Of a DNA stretch of 64,000 nucleotides, positions 51,707-60,514 are shown in pieces. The stretch comes from Winogradskyella sp. (GTDB lineage: Bacteria; Bacteroidota; Bacteroidia; Flavobacteriales; Flavobacteriaceae): the NCBI RefSeq assembly GCF_013213835.1, contig NZ_JABSSU010000003.1:239796-303795 (forward strand). The letters are read 5' to 3'. The notes beneath the pieces are model-generated. The model was given only the letters and a program-made list of their open reading frames with translations, was not told the DNA's origin and ran no database searches. How positions within the stretch are numbered: position 1 is the first letter of the stretch; each line of letters begins with the position of its first letter. The position numbers were made by a program, and so were the translations under genes.

Positions 51707-52281
51707 TGCCTACAACACCAACTCTCGAAAATACTCGTGTAAGACTTAGCCCTCTAACTTTAGACAATTATCACAATCTAAATACAATTGCAAACGAAAA
51801 GGACTTAATCTACTATTCACCTAGCAATATTTCTACACCTGAAGCTCTTAAAGATTATGTTGAAATTGCTATTAGGGGCAATGAAGAAAGAACTATCATA
51901 CCATTTTTGGTTTTTGATAAAGCCTCTCAACGTTATGCTGGAAGTACAAGATTTGGATCGATTAATTGGAAAAATAAAGTACTACACATTGGTTGGACAT
52001 GGATAGGACAAGAGTTTCAAGGCACTGGATTGAATAAAAACATGAAGTTTTTAATGCTTAAATATGCCTTTGAAACCTTAGAGTTTGAAAAAGTAGAATT
52101 TCGGATTGATGAGCGCAATAAAAAATCGCGTAAAGCGGTTGAAAAATTAGGTGCCACTTTAGAAGGCATCTTAAGAAAGGATGTACTTATGAAAGATGGA
52201 TTTAGACGAAGCACTTGTTGCTATGGTATATTAAAAGAGGAATGGCCACTTATTAAAATGACCATTTTTAAGAATTTCTAA
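51706..52281 (+). CDS. GNAT family N-acetyltransferase (RimJ/RimL-like)
   Basis: A 191-residue acetyltransferase with LENTRVRLSPLTLDNYHNL at the start, IGWTWIGQEFQGTGLN as the acetyl-CoA loop and RIDERNKKSRKAVEKLGATLEG as the C-terminal helix-strand pair. Closest to ribosomal-protein-type or general amine acetyltransferases; substrate unknown. Its ATG shares a base with the stop of the hydrolase gene (TAATG), so the two are co-translated. It overlaps the convergent YtxH gene by 4 bp. Confidence 0.87.
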   Translation: MPTTPTLENTRVRLSPLTLDNYHNLNTIANEKDLIYYSPSNISTPEALKDYVEIAIRGNEERTIIPFLVFDKASQRYAGSTRFGSINWKNKVLHIGWTWIGQEFQGTGLNKNMKFLMLKYAFETLEFEKVEFRIDERNKKSRKAVEKLGATLEGILRKDVLMKDGFRRSTCCYGILKEEWPLIKMTIFKNF

Positions 52282-52598
52282 CTTGTCTGTTGAAACGTTT
52301 TGTTCTTTTCTTTAAGGATTGCCAGTTGTTTTTCTAAAAACGTGATGGCTTGTTCTGTCTTAATACTAGCCTTAGATCTAAAATCTTTGAACTCCTCTTT
52401 AAACTTTTCTTTGCCTGACTGAGCAGTTTTTGACAAATCCTCTTTTACTTCAGCAAGGTCATCTGTGATTTGATCCTTTATTTTTAAACCTTCTTTTTTA
52501 AGTTTATCGCGAGTATCTTTTCCTTTTTCTGGCGCTAGTAATACACCTATTCCCACACCGATCATCGTTCCTAGTACTATAGTTGCTTTATGTATCAT
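52278..52598 (-). CDS. YtxH domain protein
   Basis: A 106-residue protein of the YtxH family: a glycine-rich membrane helix at 5-22 (GTMIGVGIGVLLAPEKGKDTR, the family signature split by LLAPEKG), followed by a long charged amphipathic helix resembling apolipoprotein/LEA-type repeats. Predicted to be anchored in the inner membrane; general-stress association is known in other bacteria. Single gene. Confidence 0.8.
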   Translation of the reverse strand: MIHKATIVLGTMIGVGIGVLLAPEKGKDTRDKLKKEGLKIKDQITDDLAEVKEDLSKTAQSGKEKFKEEFKDFRSKASIKTEQAITFLEKQLAILKEKNKTFQQTS

Positions 52599-52707
52599 AA
52601 TTCTTTAATTTAGGTATTGAACCTCATTTATTGTATTAGTAGTAAAACTTAACTGATAGTTACAAACAAATTGAATGCAAAACATTTAAAACTAAAACAT
52701 TTAATTA

Positions 52708-53337
52708 TTACTGCAAATGTGAAATAAAAACTAAGTTATCACTATTAGCCATTCCATTAGGGTTACAACCCAATTTACCTTCTGGGATTTCTATTCCTAA
52801 CGCTTCATAATGTGAAATCCAACCTTTATGAAACGAATTTGTTTCTGGATTTTTAAAAGTCATTGGCTCTAATTGAAAAATAGAATCTTCTTTAAATAAT
52901 TCATAAATATATTCTGAACAATAATAACCTTCATCTTCAAAAATATATGTGGTATTATAGGGGTTTCCTAATAAGTCTTTTGCATGTTGAATTGCTTTAT
53001 CTATTTGAGAAGATGTAATATTACTAATTCTATATACATCTGTTTTGTATGTATTATCATCCTTGCTTAACAAAAACGCTTTTATAGATTCCCTAACAAC
53101 ACCTTTTCCTAAATCAGAATGATATACAACCACTTCGTCATCTTCAATGGCACAAATACCCATATGTGTATAGTTAGTAGACTGTTTGGTTTGTGTAACT
53201 TCATTTATAGCTTCAGACAATTCACTACTGTGAGCACCTCTAAAGATGATGTCGCCATTTTTAATAATTGATTTTTGATTACAACTCATGACAAGTGTAA
53301 CAAAAGCCCATAGAAACAAACTTTTCTTGTTAAACAT
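52708..53337 (-). CDS. YiiX-like papain-fold lipoprotein
   Basis: A 209-residue lipoprotein with lipobox VMSC (Cys19). The rest matches the YiiX/YebB permuted NlpC/P60-type (C92) family: NGDIIFRG at the start, NYTHMGICA with the catalytic His, and GYYCSEYIYE with the catalytic Cys, in the permuted order His before Cys. Family members act on cell-wall or lipid amide bonds; the substrate here is unknown. It is divergent from the YfiM-like gene across 90 bp. Confidence 0.8.
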   Translation of the reverse strand: MFNKKSLFLWAFVTLVMSCNQKSIIKNGDIIFRGAHSSELSEAINEVTQTKQSTNYTHMGICAIEDDEVVVYHSDLGKGVVRESIKAFLLSKDDNTYKTDVYRISNITSSQIDKAIQHAKDLLGNPYNTTYIFEDEGYYCSEYIYELFKEDSIFQLEPMTFKNPETNSFHKGWISHYEALGIEIPEGKLGCNPNGMANSDNLVFISHLQ

Positions 53338-53427
53338 CTATTTAATCGTATAAATATTACTTCAATCGAATATAAGACTAATATTTATTTTAAATCTCTA
53401 TTTTCTCGCAATCTAAATCAACAACCC

Positions 53428-53793
53428 ATGAAAATTTTTACCACAATCCTACTACTTGTTTGTATTAATTTATCTTTTTCTCAAGAAATTACTGAAGATG
53501 ACGGCCTTCATTTTTTAACTGGAGTTGCCATTTCTTCTGGCACATATGCTTTTGTCTATTCTAGAACCCAAAATAAAAGCAAAGCGTTTTGGTATAGTTT
53601 GGGTCTATCTACATTTGCAGGTTTAGGAAAAGAAGTTTATGATGGTTATATAATTGAAGGTAAATTTGACACAAGTGAATTACTATCTACAGTTTTAGGC
53701 GGTTTAACAGCTAGCTATACCTTCAATATTTTTACAGGTAAACGTAAAAAGAAAAAGCAAGAAGAAAAAAAGCTGGTCTATCAAAGATTATAA
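53428..53793 (+). CDS. YfiM/DUF2279-like exported protein
   Basis: A 121-residue protein with a signal peptide (1-18, SFSQ) and two hydrophobic segments with the motifs DDGLHFLTGVAIS, FAGLGKEVYDG and STVLGGLTAS that mark YfiM-like (DUF2279) proteins. The C-terminus is very basic (GKRKKKKQEEKK). Function unknown; probably envelope-located. Its last 6 bp overlap the convergent methyltransferase gene. Confidence 0.65.
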   Translation: MKIFTTILLLVCINLSFSQEITEDDGLHFLTGVAISSGTYAFVYSRTQNKSKAFWYSLGLSTFAGLGKEVYDGYIIEGKFDTSELLSTVLGGLTASYTFNIFTGKRKKKKQEEKKLVYQRL

Positions 53794-55062
53794 AAAGCTG
53801 TAATAACCACACTTTAGATAGGCACCTTCTGGAAACCCAATTGGGTGGTCTACATCATGTTCTGTTTTCATCATAATTTCAAAGGGTCTTTCCATTGAAC
53901 TAAGAACATTGTGGTTAATATCAAAAAATGATTGACCTGTTACTCGTGAAGAACATGATGCTAAAACAAGAATACCATTTTTAGCAGTAAGTTTTATACC
54001 TAATTCTGCAAGTTGTGCATACTTTTTCTTTGCTAAGTCTATTTCTGATTTTTGTTTGGCAAAACTAGGTGGATCAATCACTACTACATCAAAGGTTTTA
54101 TTCTGATTGAATAGTAATCTCATCTTATCAAAAGCATCACCTGCAATGGTTTTATGTATACCTTTAAAAAGATTTAGTTTTCCATTTTCTTTAGCTATTT
54201 CCAAAGCTTGCTTACTAATGTCTAAACTAGTGACTTCCGTTGCCCCATTTGCCAGAGCATGAACTGAAAATCCGCCAGCATAAGAAAACACATCTAAAAC
54301 TGTTTTTCCTTCGCTCAGCTCGCCTACTCTTCTCCTATTCTCTCTGTGATCTAAGAAATATCCTGTTTTATGTCCTTTTATAACATTAGCAGAAAAGTTA
54401 ACCCCATGCTCTATAAATTTAACTACTTCACTTTTTAAAGTTCCATAAACAACCAAACCGTCGGATAAATTATGATCCGAGCTATTTTGAAGATTTCGGC
54501 TCAACCGAATAACAATAGTTTTAACTTTTGAAACTTCTCGCAAACTTTTTAGAATACTTTCTAGGTATGGCAACCAAATTTCCGAATATAGTTTAACTAC
54601 GAGAACCGAGTCGTATACATCCGCAATTAATCCAGGAAAACCATCATTTTCACCAAACAAAAGTCGGTAACTGTTTGTTTGTGTTCTTAAAAGCGAAAGC
54701 CTCTTCTGATAGGCCTTTTCAATTTTTTGATGAAAAAAATCTGAGTTAACTGTTACCTTTTGTTGACCGTTATGAATAACCTTAATTCTTATTGGTGAAT
54801 TGGCATCATACAATCCAATACCGATTACTTTATTCTTATTCTTACTAAAAACAATAGCTAAATCTCCTGTTTCCGCCTCCGAACTTATCTTAACGATACT
54901 ATTTGAAAACACCCATGGATGACCTTTAATAACTGATTTCTCACCCGAGGCATTGAGTTTTACAGCAAGGTTTTTATTACTTCGTTTTAATTTTGGTAAT
55001 GAGCTTAAATTTTTAATAACCAAAAATGTATTAGAATCTTTAATATAGAGTAAAAATATCAT
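53788..55062 (-). CDS. RlmI-type 23S rRNA (cytosine-C5) methyltransferase
   Basis: A 424-residue enzyme with an N-terminal PUA domain (about 35-110; IKGHPWVFSNSI), a central EEHEE-like domain and a class I SAM-binding domain (about 220-424). GYFLDHRENRR, VLDVFSYAGGFSVHALANG, DVVVIDPPSFA and ASCSSRV (with the catalytic Cys) are family blocks. Homologue RlmI makes m5C1962 in 23S rRNA. The first about 25 residues after the ATG at 55062 are not conserved, so a later start is possible; no better ATG is seen. Confidence 0.85.
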   Translation of the reverse strand: MIFLLYIKDSNTFLVIKNLSSLPKLKRSNKNLAVKLNASGEKSVIKGHPWVFSNSIVKISSEAETGDLAIVFSKNKNKVIGIGLYDANSPIRIKVIHNGQQKVTVNSDFFHQKIEKAYQKRLSLLRTQTNSYRLLFGENDGFPGLIADVYDSVLVVKLYSEIWLPYLESILKSLREVSKVKTIVIRLSRNLQNSSDHNLSDGLVVYGTLKSEVVKFIEHGVNFSANVIKGHKTGYFLDHRENRRRVGELSEGKTVLDVFSYAGGFSVHALANGATEVTSLDISKQALEIAKENGKLNLFKGIHKTIAGDAFDKMRLLFNQNKTFDVVVIDPPSFAKQKSEIDLAKKKYAQLAELGIKLTAKNGILVLASCSSRVTGQSFFDINHNVLSSMERPFEIMMKTEHDVDHPIGFPEGAYLKCGYYSFL

Positions 55063-55181
55063 TTATTTGTTTGTTACAGATAAAACAACACAGTTTATCT
55101 TTATTAATGCCCGTAAACAAAAAATGTTAATACATTTGATTTTAATGCCCTCAAACCATAAAATTGTTAACCACAATCGAA

Positions 55182-55883
55182 ATGAAAAATATTTTAATTT
55201 ATGGTGCTTCTGGTCATGGAAAAATGATTGCAGATATAGTCAGTAAAACTAACGAATATAACCTTGTTGGGTTTGTGGACTCCTTTAAGCCAAATAATCT
55301 CGAAATTTACAACACTAAAATTGTTGGTGACTTAGATTCACTTCCAAAACTAATTGCAAAATTTGATGTCGATGGTATTGTTATTGGAATAGGTGATAAT
55401 GAGATGAGACTTCGTGCATATTACAATATAATTAAAGTAGCACCAAAAATTGAGTTTATCTCCGTTGTGCATCCAAGTGCAATATTAGCAGAACATGTAT
55501 TTATTCCGGATGGTACAGTTGTAATGGCAGGGGCTATTATTAATGCAGATGCAAAAATTGGTAAATTTTGCGTTCTAAACACAAAAGCTTCCCTAGGACA
55601 TGACTCAATTATGTCAGATTTCTCTAGTCTATCATCTGGTGCAACGGTTGCGGGTAATGTAAAAATTGGATTTTGCTCTTCTATTTGCTTAAGTGCCTCA
55701 GTAAGTCAAGGCCTTATAATTGGAGACCATACCATTATCGGTGGAGCTTCTTTAGTTTTAAAATCGATTAAAAGTAAGAAATTGGCTTTTGGAGTACCTA
55801 TTAATACGATTAAAAACAGATCTCTTGACACATTTTTAAAAGATTTAAATCATCATAATGCTAATAAACTCATTAAGAAATAG
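55182..55883 (+). CDS. NeuD/PglD-family sugar O- or N-acyltransferase
   Basis: A 233-residue protein: N-terminal Rossmann-like part (MKNILIYGASGHGKMIADIV) and C-terminal left-handed beta-helix built of hexapeptide repeats (about 95-205, with the His of the active site in LGHDSI). This is the NeuD/PglD family that acetylates sialic acid, bacillosamine precursors or other surface sugars. The open frame also has a TTG at 55164, but the ATG at 55182 fits the family start. Its last 26 bp overlap the CapK-like gene, implying joint translation. Confidence 0.85.
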   Translation: MKNILIYGASGHGKMIADIVSKTNEYNLVGFVDSFKPNNLEIYNTKIVGDLDSLPKLIAKFDVDGIVIGIGDNEMRLRAYYNIIKVAPKIEFISVVHPSAILAEHVFIPDGTVVMAGAIINADAKIGKFCVLNTKASLGHDSIMSDFSSLSSGATVAGNVKIGFCSSICLSASVSQGLIIGDHTIIGGASLVLKSIKSKKLAFGVPINTIKNRSLDTFLKDLNHHNANKLIKK

Positions 55884-57168
55884 ATCATTTTGGTTTGTAG
55901 ATTTTATTAAAGGAGGAAAGGTAAGATCTCATTTTAAAGAAATTGAGTTATGCTTAAAAAATCCTAATTCTAAAGAAGTCCAAAAAATAAAATCCGACCA
56001 TTTAAAAACTTTGTTAAATCATGCCATCACAACTACTCCATTCTACAAGGACATTTCGCACGGTTGTGGTATTCAAGATTTTCCTGTTGTAAAAAAAACA
56101 ATTATTCAGAATAATTTTGAAGAGTTCAAATCAAAAACACATATAAATCAGAAAAATTTCAAAGTCTCAACTAGTGGCTCTACTGGGGTACCGTTCTTTT
56201 TATATCTGAACAAAGAAAAGAGACGACGCAATCATGCAGACACAATTTATTTTTATAAAATCTTGGGTTACGACGTAGGAAATAAACTTTATGAGCTCAA
56301 AGTTTTAGGTTCTCACAACAGAAAATCTAAACTTAAATCTTGGGTTCAAAATATATATCAACTTGATATGTCACGATTATCGAACGAGAAAATCGTAAAT
56401 TTACTAGATGAATTAAAATCAGACCATCAGAAAAACCAAACCATGATTGGTTTTGCCTCGTCTTATGAAACAATTGCTCAATATTTAGAAAAAAATAATC
56501 TTATATATTCAAATCTCAATCTTAATTCTGCAGTTGCTTTTTCTGAATATTTAAATGATTACACTAAAAAAACCTTAAGCAAACATCTTAGCACTCCAGT
56601 CCTATCAAGATATTCAAGTGAAGAAGTTGGTATAATTGCCCAACAAACCTTAGAGTCACCAGATAATTTCATTATTAATCATGCAAGCTATTATGTTGAA
56701 GTTTTAAAATTCGATGTCGATGAACCTGTAAAAACAGGAGAATTAGGACGAATCGTGGTTACAGATCTTTTCAATTATGCTATGCCAATTATTCGATATG
56801 ATACAGGAGACATTGCTAAATGTTGCTTTAATAGTGAAGGCATAATGGAATTCGAAAGAATTGAAGGGCGTAAAATGGACATAATTTATGATTCTAAAGG
56901 CGAGGTAATTTCATCATATGTGGTATATACTAAAGTATTCAAATATTATCATTTACTGAAACAATATCAATTCATTCAACATGGTAAAAAAGAATATGAG
57001 GTTAAACTTAATTTACAAGGAACTGTTTTTGACTATGAAGATGAATTAATTACAAATATTAAATCAGATTTTGGCGATGATGCTAATGTTAAAATTACTT
57101 ATGTGAATGAGATACCTCCACTATCATCAGGGAAACGTCGTAAAGTAATCAATAATTACAGGAAATAA
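55858..57168 (+). CDS. CapK/PaaK-like AMP-binding adenylate-forming enzyme
   Basis: A 436-residue member of the phenylacetate-CoA ligase/CapK family. The P-loop STSGSTGVPF lies at about 103-112, and YSSEEVG, VVTDLFNYAMPIIRYDTGD and RIEGRKMD are the later ANL motifs. CapK-type genes occur in surface polysaccharide loci, where the products probably activate acyl groups for decoration. Together with the overlapping NeuD-like gene it forms a two-gene cassette, here separated from any other polysaccharide gene. True phenylacetate-CoA ligase is unlikely without a paa operon. Confidence 0.8.
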   Translation: MLINSLRNRSFWFVDFIKGGKVRSHFKEIELCLKNPNSKEVQKIKSDHLKTLLNHAITTTPFYKDISHGCGIQDFPVVKKTIIQNNFEEFKSKTHINQKNFKVSTSGSTGVPFFLYLNKEKRRRNHADTIYFYKILGYDVGNKLYELKVLGSHNRKSKLKSWVQNIYQLDMSRLSNEKIVNLLDELKSDHQKNQTMIGFASSYETIAQYLEKNNLIYSNLNLNSAVAFSEYLNDYTKKTLSKHLSTPVLSRYSSEEVGIIAQQTLESPDNFIINHASYYVEVLKFDVDEPVKTGELGRIVVTDLFNYAMPIIRYDTGDIAKCCFNSEGIMEFERIEGRKMDIIYDSKGEVISSYVVYTKVFKYYHLLKQYQFIQHGKKEYEVKLNLQGTVFDYEDELITNIKSDFGDDANVKITYVNEIPPLSSGKRRKVINNYRK

Positions 57169-57245
57169 AATACGTTCATAATTTTTGCACGTTACTTTTA
57201 CATTACTATGATTCTTTAAATTTATTTATTTCAATAATTTTCAAG

Positions 57246-57746
57246 TTACCTCTCAAAAACTGCAATAGCATCAGCAGTTACCATATTACCCATAATCTCT
57301 TGTACTACCTCTAGACTTATAATCATTGAATTATCTGTAAGTTCTACAATTGTTGCAGTCTGAGATTGACCTTGTGCTGTTAATGTGAGTTCATTAACGT
57401 TTCTTGACCATTCTGAATCTTCTAATAAGAATAAATCTTCAACATTTTCAGACATTGGTAAACCTAAAATTGTTGCTGTCAACTCAAGACTATAAGTACC
57501 AGTGCTCGTAATAACATTCGGATCTTCAGTCACTAAAATTGAAAAATCTTCATCATAACTTTCGCCTACAAAATTTACATCAAAATTTTGACCCTGAAAA
57601 TCAACATTAGTAGATCCAGTTAAATCCACAGAAACTCCATTCCATGTTCCTAAAATATTACCTGAAGTGTTGTTTGAATCATTATCATCTGAAGAACACG
57701 CCAATAAGCTAAAGGACAATAAGAAGAGAATAAACAGTTTTTTCAT
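57246..57746 (-). CDS. Lipocalin-like surface lipoprotein
   Basis: A 166-residue lipoprotein with lipobox LLAC (Cys17) directly followed by SSDDND. An acidic stretch two or three residues after the Cys resembles the lipoprotein export signal that places Bacteroidota lipoproteins on the cell surface. The body (about 28-166) starts GNILGTWNGVSVDL, the usual opening of lipocalin-like/DUF4923-type beta barrels, and is all beta. Ligand unknown. It lies downstream of the dnaK terminator on the same strand. Confidence 0.65.
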   Translation of the reverse strand: MKKLFILFLLSFSLLACSSDDNDSNNTSGNILGTWNGVSVDLTGSTNVDFQGQNFDVNFVGESYDEDFSILVTEDPNVITSTGTYSLELTATILGLPMSENVEDLFLLEDSEWSRNVNELTLTAQGQSQTATIVELTDNSMIISLEVVQEIMGNMVTADAIAVFER

Positions 57747-57801
57747 GTTTTGGAAGATTAATTTGTTAGTTTATCCAAAGCTAACAAAATAAGTGCAATA
57801 A

Positions 57802-57831
57802 AAAACGCAACCTCATTTGAGATTGCGTTTT
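57802..57831 (-). terminator. Terminator of dnaK
   Basis: On the minus strand AAAACGCAATCTC-AAAT-GAGGTTGCGTTTT (one non-Watson-Crick pair) followed by TT ends the dnaK transcript 36 bp after its stop codon. The plus-strand reading also carries T's, but no gene reads into it from that side. Confidence 0.75.
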
Positions 57832-57839
57832 ACTATTGT

Positions 57840-57861
57840 AAGATTCCTGATTTAGCTGGAA
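57840..57861. repeat. Degenerate REP-like element after dnaK
   Basis: AGATTCCTGATTTAGCTGGAATGACA (split: 57841-57853 and 57854-57866) keeps the GATTCCTG and GGAATGAC arms seen at 1211-1278 and 28945-28967. Confidence 0.4.
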
Positions 57862-57866
57862 TGACA

Positions 57867-59774
57867 TTACTTAACTTCTTCGAAGTCTACGTCTTCAACA
57901 TCGCTTCCTTCGTCAGCTGATTGACCCTGAGCTCCAGCATCTGGACCTGCAGCACCACCTTGCTGAGCTTCAGCTTGTGCTTTGTACATTTCTTCACTAG
58001 CTACTTTCCAAGCTTCATTGATTTTCTCTAAAGCTGGATCTATTACTGCGATATCCTTTGTCTCATAAGCCTTCTTTAATTCAGCTAGGGCATCTTCGAT
58101 AGGTTGCTTCTTATCTGCTGATAATTTATCACCAAACTCTTCAAGTTGCTTTTCTGTTTGGAAAATCATGCCATCAGCCTGATTTAACTTATCTGCAGTT
58201 TCTTTTGCTTTAGCATCTGCCTCTGCATTTGCTTCTGCTTCTGCCTTCATCTTTTGGATTTCATCTTCCGTTAATCCTGAAGACGCTTCAATTCTAATAT
58301 CTTGTTTTTTACCAGTAGCTTTATCTTCAGCTGACACCTTGATAATACCATTGGCATCAATATCAAAAGTTACTTCAATCTGTGGTGTACCACGTCTTGC
58401 TGGTGGAATACCATCTAAATGGAAACGACCAATCGTCTTGTTATCTGCTGCCATTGGACGCTCACCTTGTAATACGTGAATCTCTACCGATGGCTGATTG
58501 TCTGCTGCTGTTGAGAATACTTGAGATTTCTTTGTAGGAATCGTAGTATTAGCATCAATAAGCTTTGTCATAACGTTACCCATAGTTTCGATACCAAGAG
58601 ATAATGGCGTTACGTCTAATAAAAGAACGTCTTTTACATCACCAGTTAAAACTCCACCTTGAATACCAGCACCAAGAGATACAACCTCATCTGGATTAAC
58701 ACCTTTACTTGGTGCTTTACCGAAGAAATTCTGAACTGCTTCTTGCACAGCTGGGATACGTGTAGAACCACCAACTAAAATAATTTCGTCAATATCACTC
58801 TTAGATAAACCTGCAGCTTTTAATGCAGACTCACATGGCTCAATTGTTCTTTTAATTAAATCATCAATTAATTGTTCAAATTTAGAACGTGTTAATGTAC
58901 GTACTAAGTGTTTTGGTCCACTCGCTGTAGCAGTTACGTATGGTAAGTTAATTTCTGTTTGTGCAGAAGACGATAACTCAATCTTAGCTTTCTCAGCAGC
59001 TTCTTTAAGACGTTGTAAAGCCATTGGGTCTTTGCGTAAGTCCATACTTTCATCTGCGATAAACTCTTCAGCTAACCAATCTATAATTCTTTCATCTACA
59101 TCATCACCACCTAAATGCGTATCACCATCTGTAGATAATACTTCAAAAACGCCATCACCTAATTCTAAGATAGAAACGTCGTGTGTTCCACCACCAAAAT
59201 CGAATACTACGATTTTTTGGTCAGTAGATTTTTTATCTAAACCATAAGCTAATGCTGCAGCTGTAGGCTCATTTATAATTCTTCTAACTTTTAAACCTGC
59301 AATCTCACCAGCTTCTTTAGTTGCTTGTCTTTGTGCATCATTAAAATATGCTGGTACCGTAATTACAGCTTCAGAAACGTCCTGTCCTAAGTAATCTTCA
59401 GCTGTTTTCTTCATTTTTTGAAGAATCATTGCTGATAATTCTTGTGGTGTATATAAACGACCATCTATATCAACACGTGGTGTATCATTATCACCTTTTA
59501 CAACGGTATAAGGTACACGTTCTGCTTCGTTCTTAGATTCTGAATATTTATTACCCATAAAACGTTTAATGGAATAAACCGTTTTTGTAGGGTTAGTTAC
59601 TGCCTGTCTTTTTGCTGGATCACCAACTTTAATTTCACCACCTTCAACGAAAGCGATAACCGAAGGTGTTGTTCTCTTACCTTCAGCGTTTGGGATAACT
59701 ACTGGCTCATTACCTTCCATCACAGAAACACAAGAGTTTGTAGTACCCAAATCAATTCCAATAATCTTACTCAT
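57867..59774 (-). CDS. dnaK: Chaperone DnaK (Hsp70)
   Basis: A 635-residue Hsp70. The ATPase domain (1-380) has [34 protein letters not shown] and [14 protein letters not shown]; the linker [15 protein letters not shown] is at about 385-400; the substrate-binding domain and helical lid follow, ending in [11 protein letters not shown]. It refolds proteins with DnaJ and GrpE, which are not in the window. Bacteroidota DnaK length is about 635. Its upstream region contains tandem TGACA repeats and a UTR hairpin. Confidence 0.98.
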   Translation of the reverse strand: MSKIIGIDLGTTNSCVSVMEGNEPVVIPNAEGKRTTPSVIAFVEGGEIKVGDPAKRQAVTNPTKTVYSIKRFMGNKYSESKNEAERVPYTVVKGDNDTPRVDIDGRLYTPQELSAMILQKMKKTAEDYLGQDVSEAVITVPAYFNDAQRQATKEAGEIAGLKVRRIINEPTAAALAYGLDKKSTDQKIVVFDFGGGTHDVSILELGDGVFEVLSTDGDTHLGGDDVDERIIDWLAEEFIADESMDLRKDPMALQRLKEAAEKAKIELSSSAQTEINLPYVTATASGPKHLVRTLTRSKFEQLIDDLIKRTIEPCESALKAAGLSKSDIDEIILVGGSTRIPAVQEAVQNFFGKAPSKGVNPDEVVSLGAGIQGGVLTGDVKDVLLLDVTPLSLGIETMGNVMTKLIDANTTIPTKKSQVFSTAADNQPSVEIHVLQGERPMAADNKTIGRFHLDGIPPARRGTPQIEVTFDIDANGIIKVSAEDKATGKKQDIRIEASSGLTEDEIQKMKAEAEANAEADAKAKETADKLNQADGMIFQTEKQLEEFGDKLSADKKQPIEDALAELKKAYETKDIAVIDPALEKINEAWKVASEEMYKAQAEAQQGGAAGPDAGAQGQSADEGSDVEDVDFEEVK

Positions 59775-59794
59775 AATATGTATTTGTTAATTAT

Positions 59795-59812
59795 TTTCCG
59801 GCGAACCGGAAA
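59795..59812 (-). promoter_or_regulatory. 5' UTR hairpin of dnaK
   Basis: On the minus strand TTTCCGG-TTCG-CCGGAAA, a perfect 7-bp stem with a TTCG loop, 20 nt upstream of the ATG. It is one of the few GC-rich spots in the non-coding DNA here. A role in mRNA stability or temperature response is possible but unproven. Confidence 0.45.
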
Positions 59813-59847
59813 TGTATTGTGTGTTAATTTTTAAACTCATCTAGCTT

Positions 59848-59890
59848 ATGACAATGATTATGCCATGACAATAATTATGACATGATGTCA
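59848..59890. repeat. Tandem TGACA repeats upstream of dnaK
   Basis: ATGACAATGATTATGCC (59848-59864) and ATGACAATAATTATGAC (59865-59881) are 17-bp direct repeats, followed by ATGATGTCAC; the end forms the perfect palindrome TGACAT-G-ATGTCA (59878-59890). No CIRCE sequence is present. These may be activator or repressor sites for dnaK or for the divergent collagen-like gene. Confidence 0.5.
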
Positions 59891-59966
59891 CATTGAATAT
59901 CTAAATTTGTCTTTAAACATTCGTTTTTGGTACGTGTTTTGATATTAAAAAGAAAAACTATTAATT

Positions 59967-60464
59967 ATGAAACGTATATTTTCCTTTATCGCAGTATTTA
60001 CACTTTTACTAACTTCTTGTGAAGGACCACAAGGACCTCCAGGTTTAGATGGACTTAATGGGTTAAACGGTGTGAATTTTGTTGGGCAGTCTTTTGAAAC
60101 TGATCCATTAGACTTTTTCGTTGAAAACAACTATGAACAACTTATTATTATACCAAACAATGTTGAGGTTCTTGAAACTGACATGATTTTAGTTTATTTG
60201 TTATGGGATGAAAATCCTGATATCTGGCGATTATTACCTCAGACAATTTACACAGATAACGGAGAATTTCAATATAACTATGATAGTAGCTTTGGTGATG
60301 TTAGAATCTTTTTAGATGCCCCAGCAGAATTTGACTTTGATAGTTTATCAGCAGCAGATACTTTAAATCAAATATTTAGAGTGGTTGTTTTACCTGTAGA
60401 CTTAATCAATAGTAATCAAATTGATATTAACAATTATGACGATGTTGTAAATTATGTACAGTAA
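59967..60464 (+). CDS. Mini-collagen lipoprotein
   Basis: A 165-residue lipoprotein: lipobox LTSC (Cys18), then five Gly-X-Y triplets (GPQ GPP GLD GLN GLN) directly after the acyl-Cys, and a beta-rich globular part (about 37-165) with no known fold. A stub of this length can start but not sustain a triple helix alone; it may trimerise the C-terminal domain. The type is common in small Bacteroidota lipoproteins; function unknown. It is divergent from dnaK and closed by a bidirectional terminator. Confidence 0.7.
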   Translation: MKRIFSFIAVFTLLLTSCEGPQGPPGLDGLNGLNGVNFVGQSFETDPLDFFVENNYEQLIIIPNNVEVLETDMILVYLLWDENPDIWRLLPQTIYTDNGEFQYNYDSSFGDVRIFLDAPAEFDFDSLSAADTLNQIFRVVVLPVDLINSNQIDINNYDDVVNYVQ

Positions 60465-60481
60465 TTGCTATTAAATAAAAT

Positions 60482-60513
60482 AAAAAACCCAATCGTACTG
60501 ATTGGGTTTTTTT
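60482..60513. terminator. Bidirectional terminator
   Basis: AAAAAACCCAATC-GTACT-GATTGGG followed by T7: a 13-bp stem between the converging collagen-like and NTF2-like genes. Confidence 0.88.
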
Positions 60514-60514
60514 A

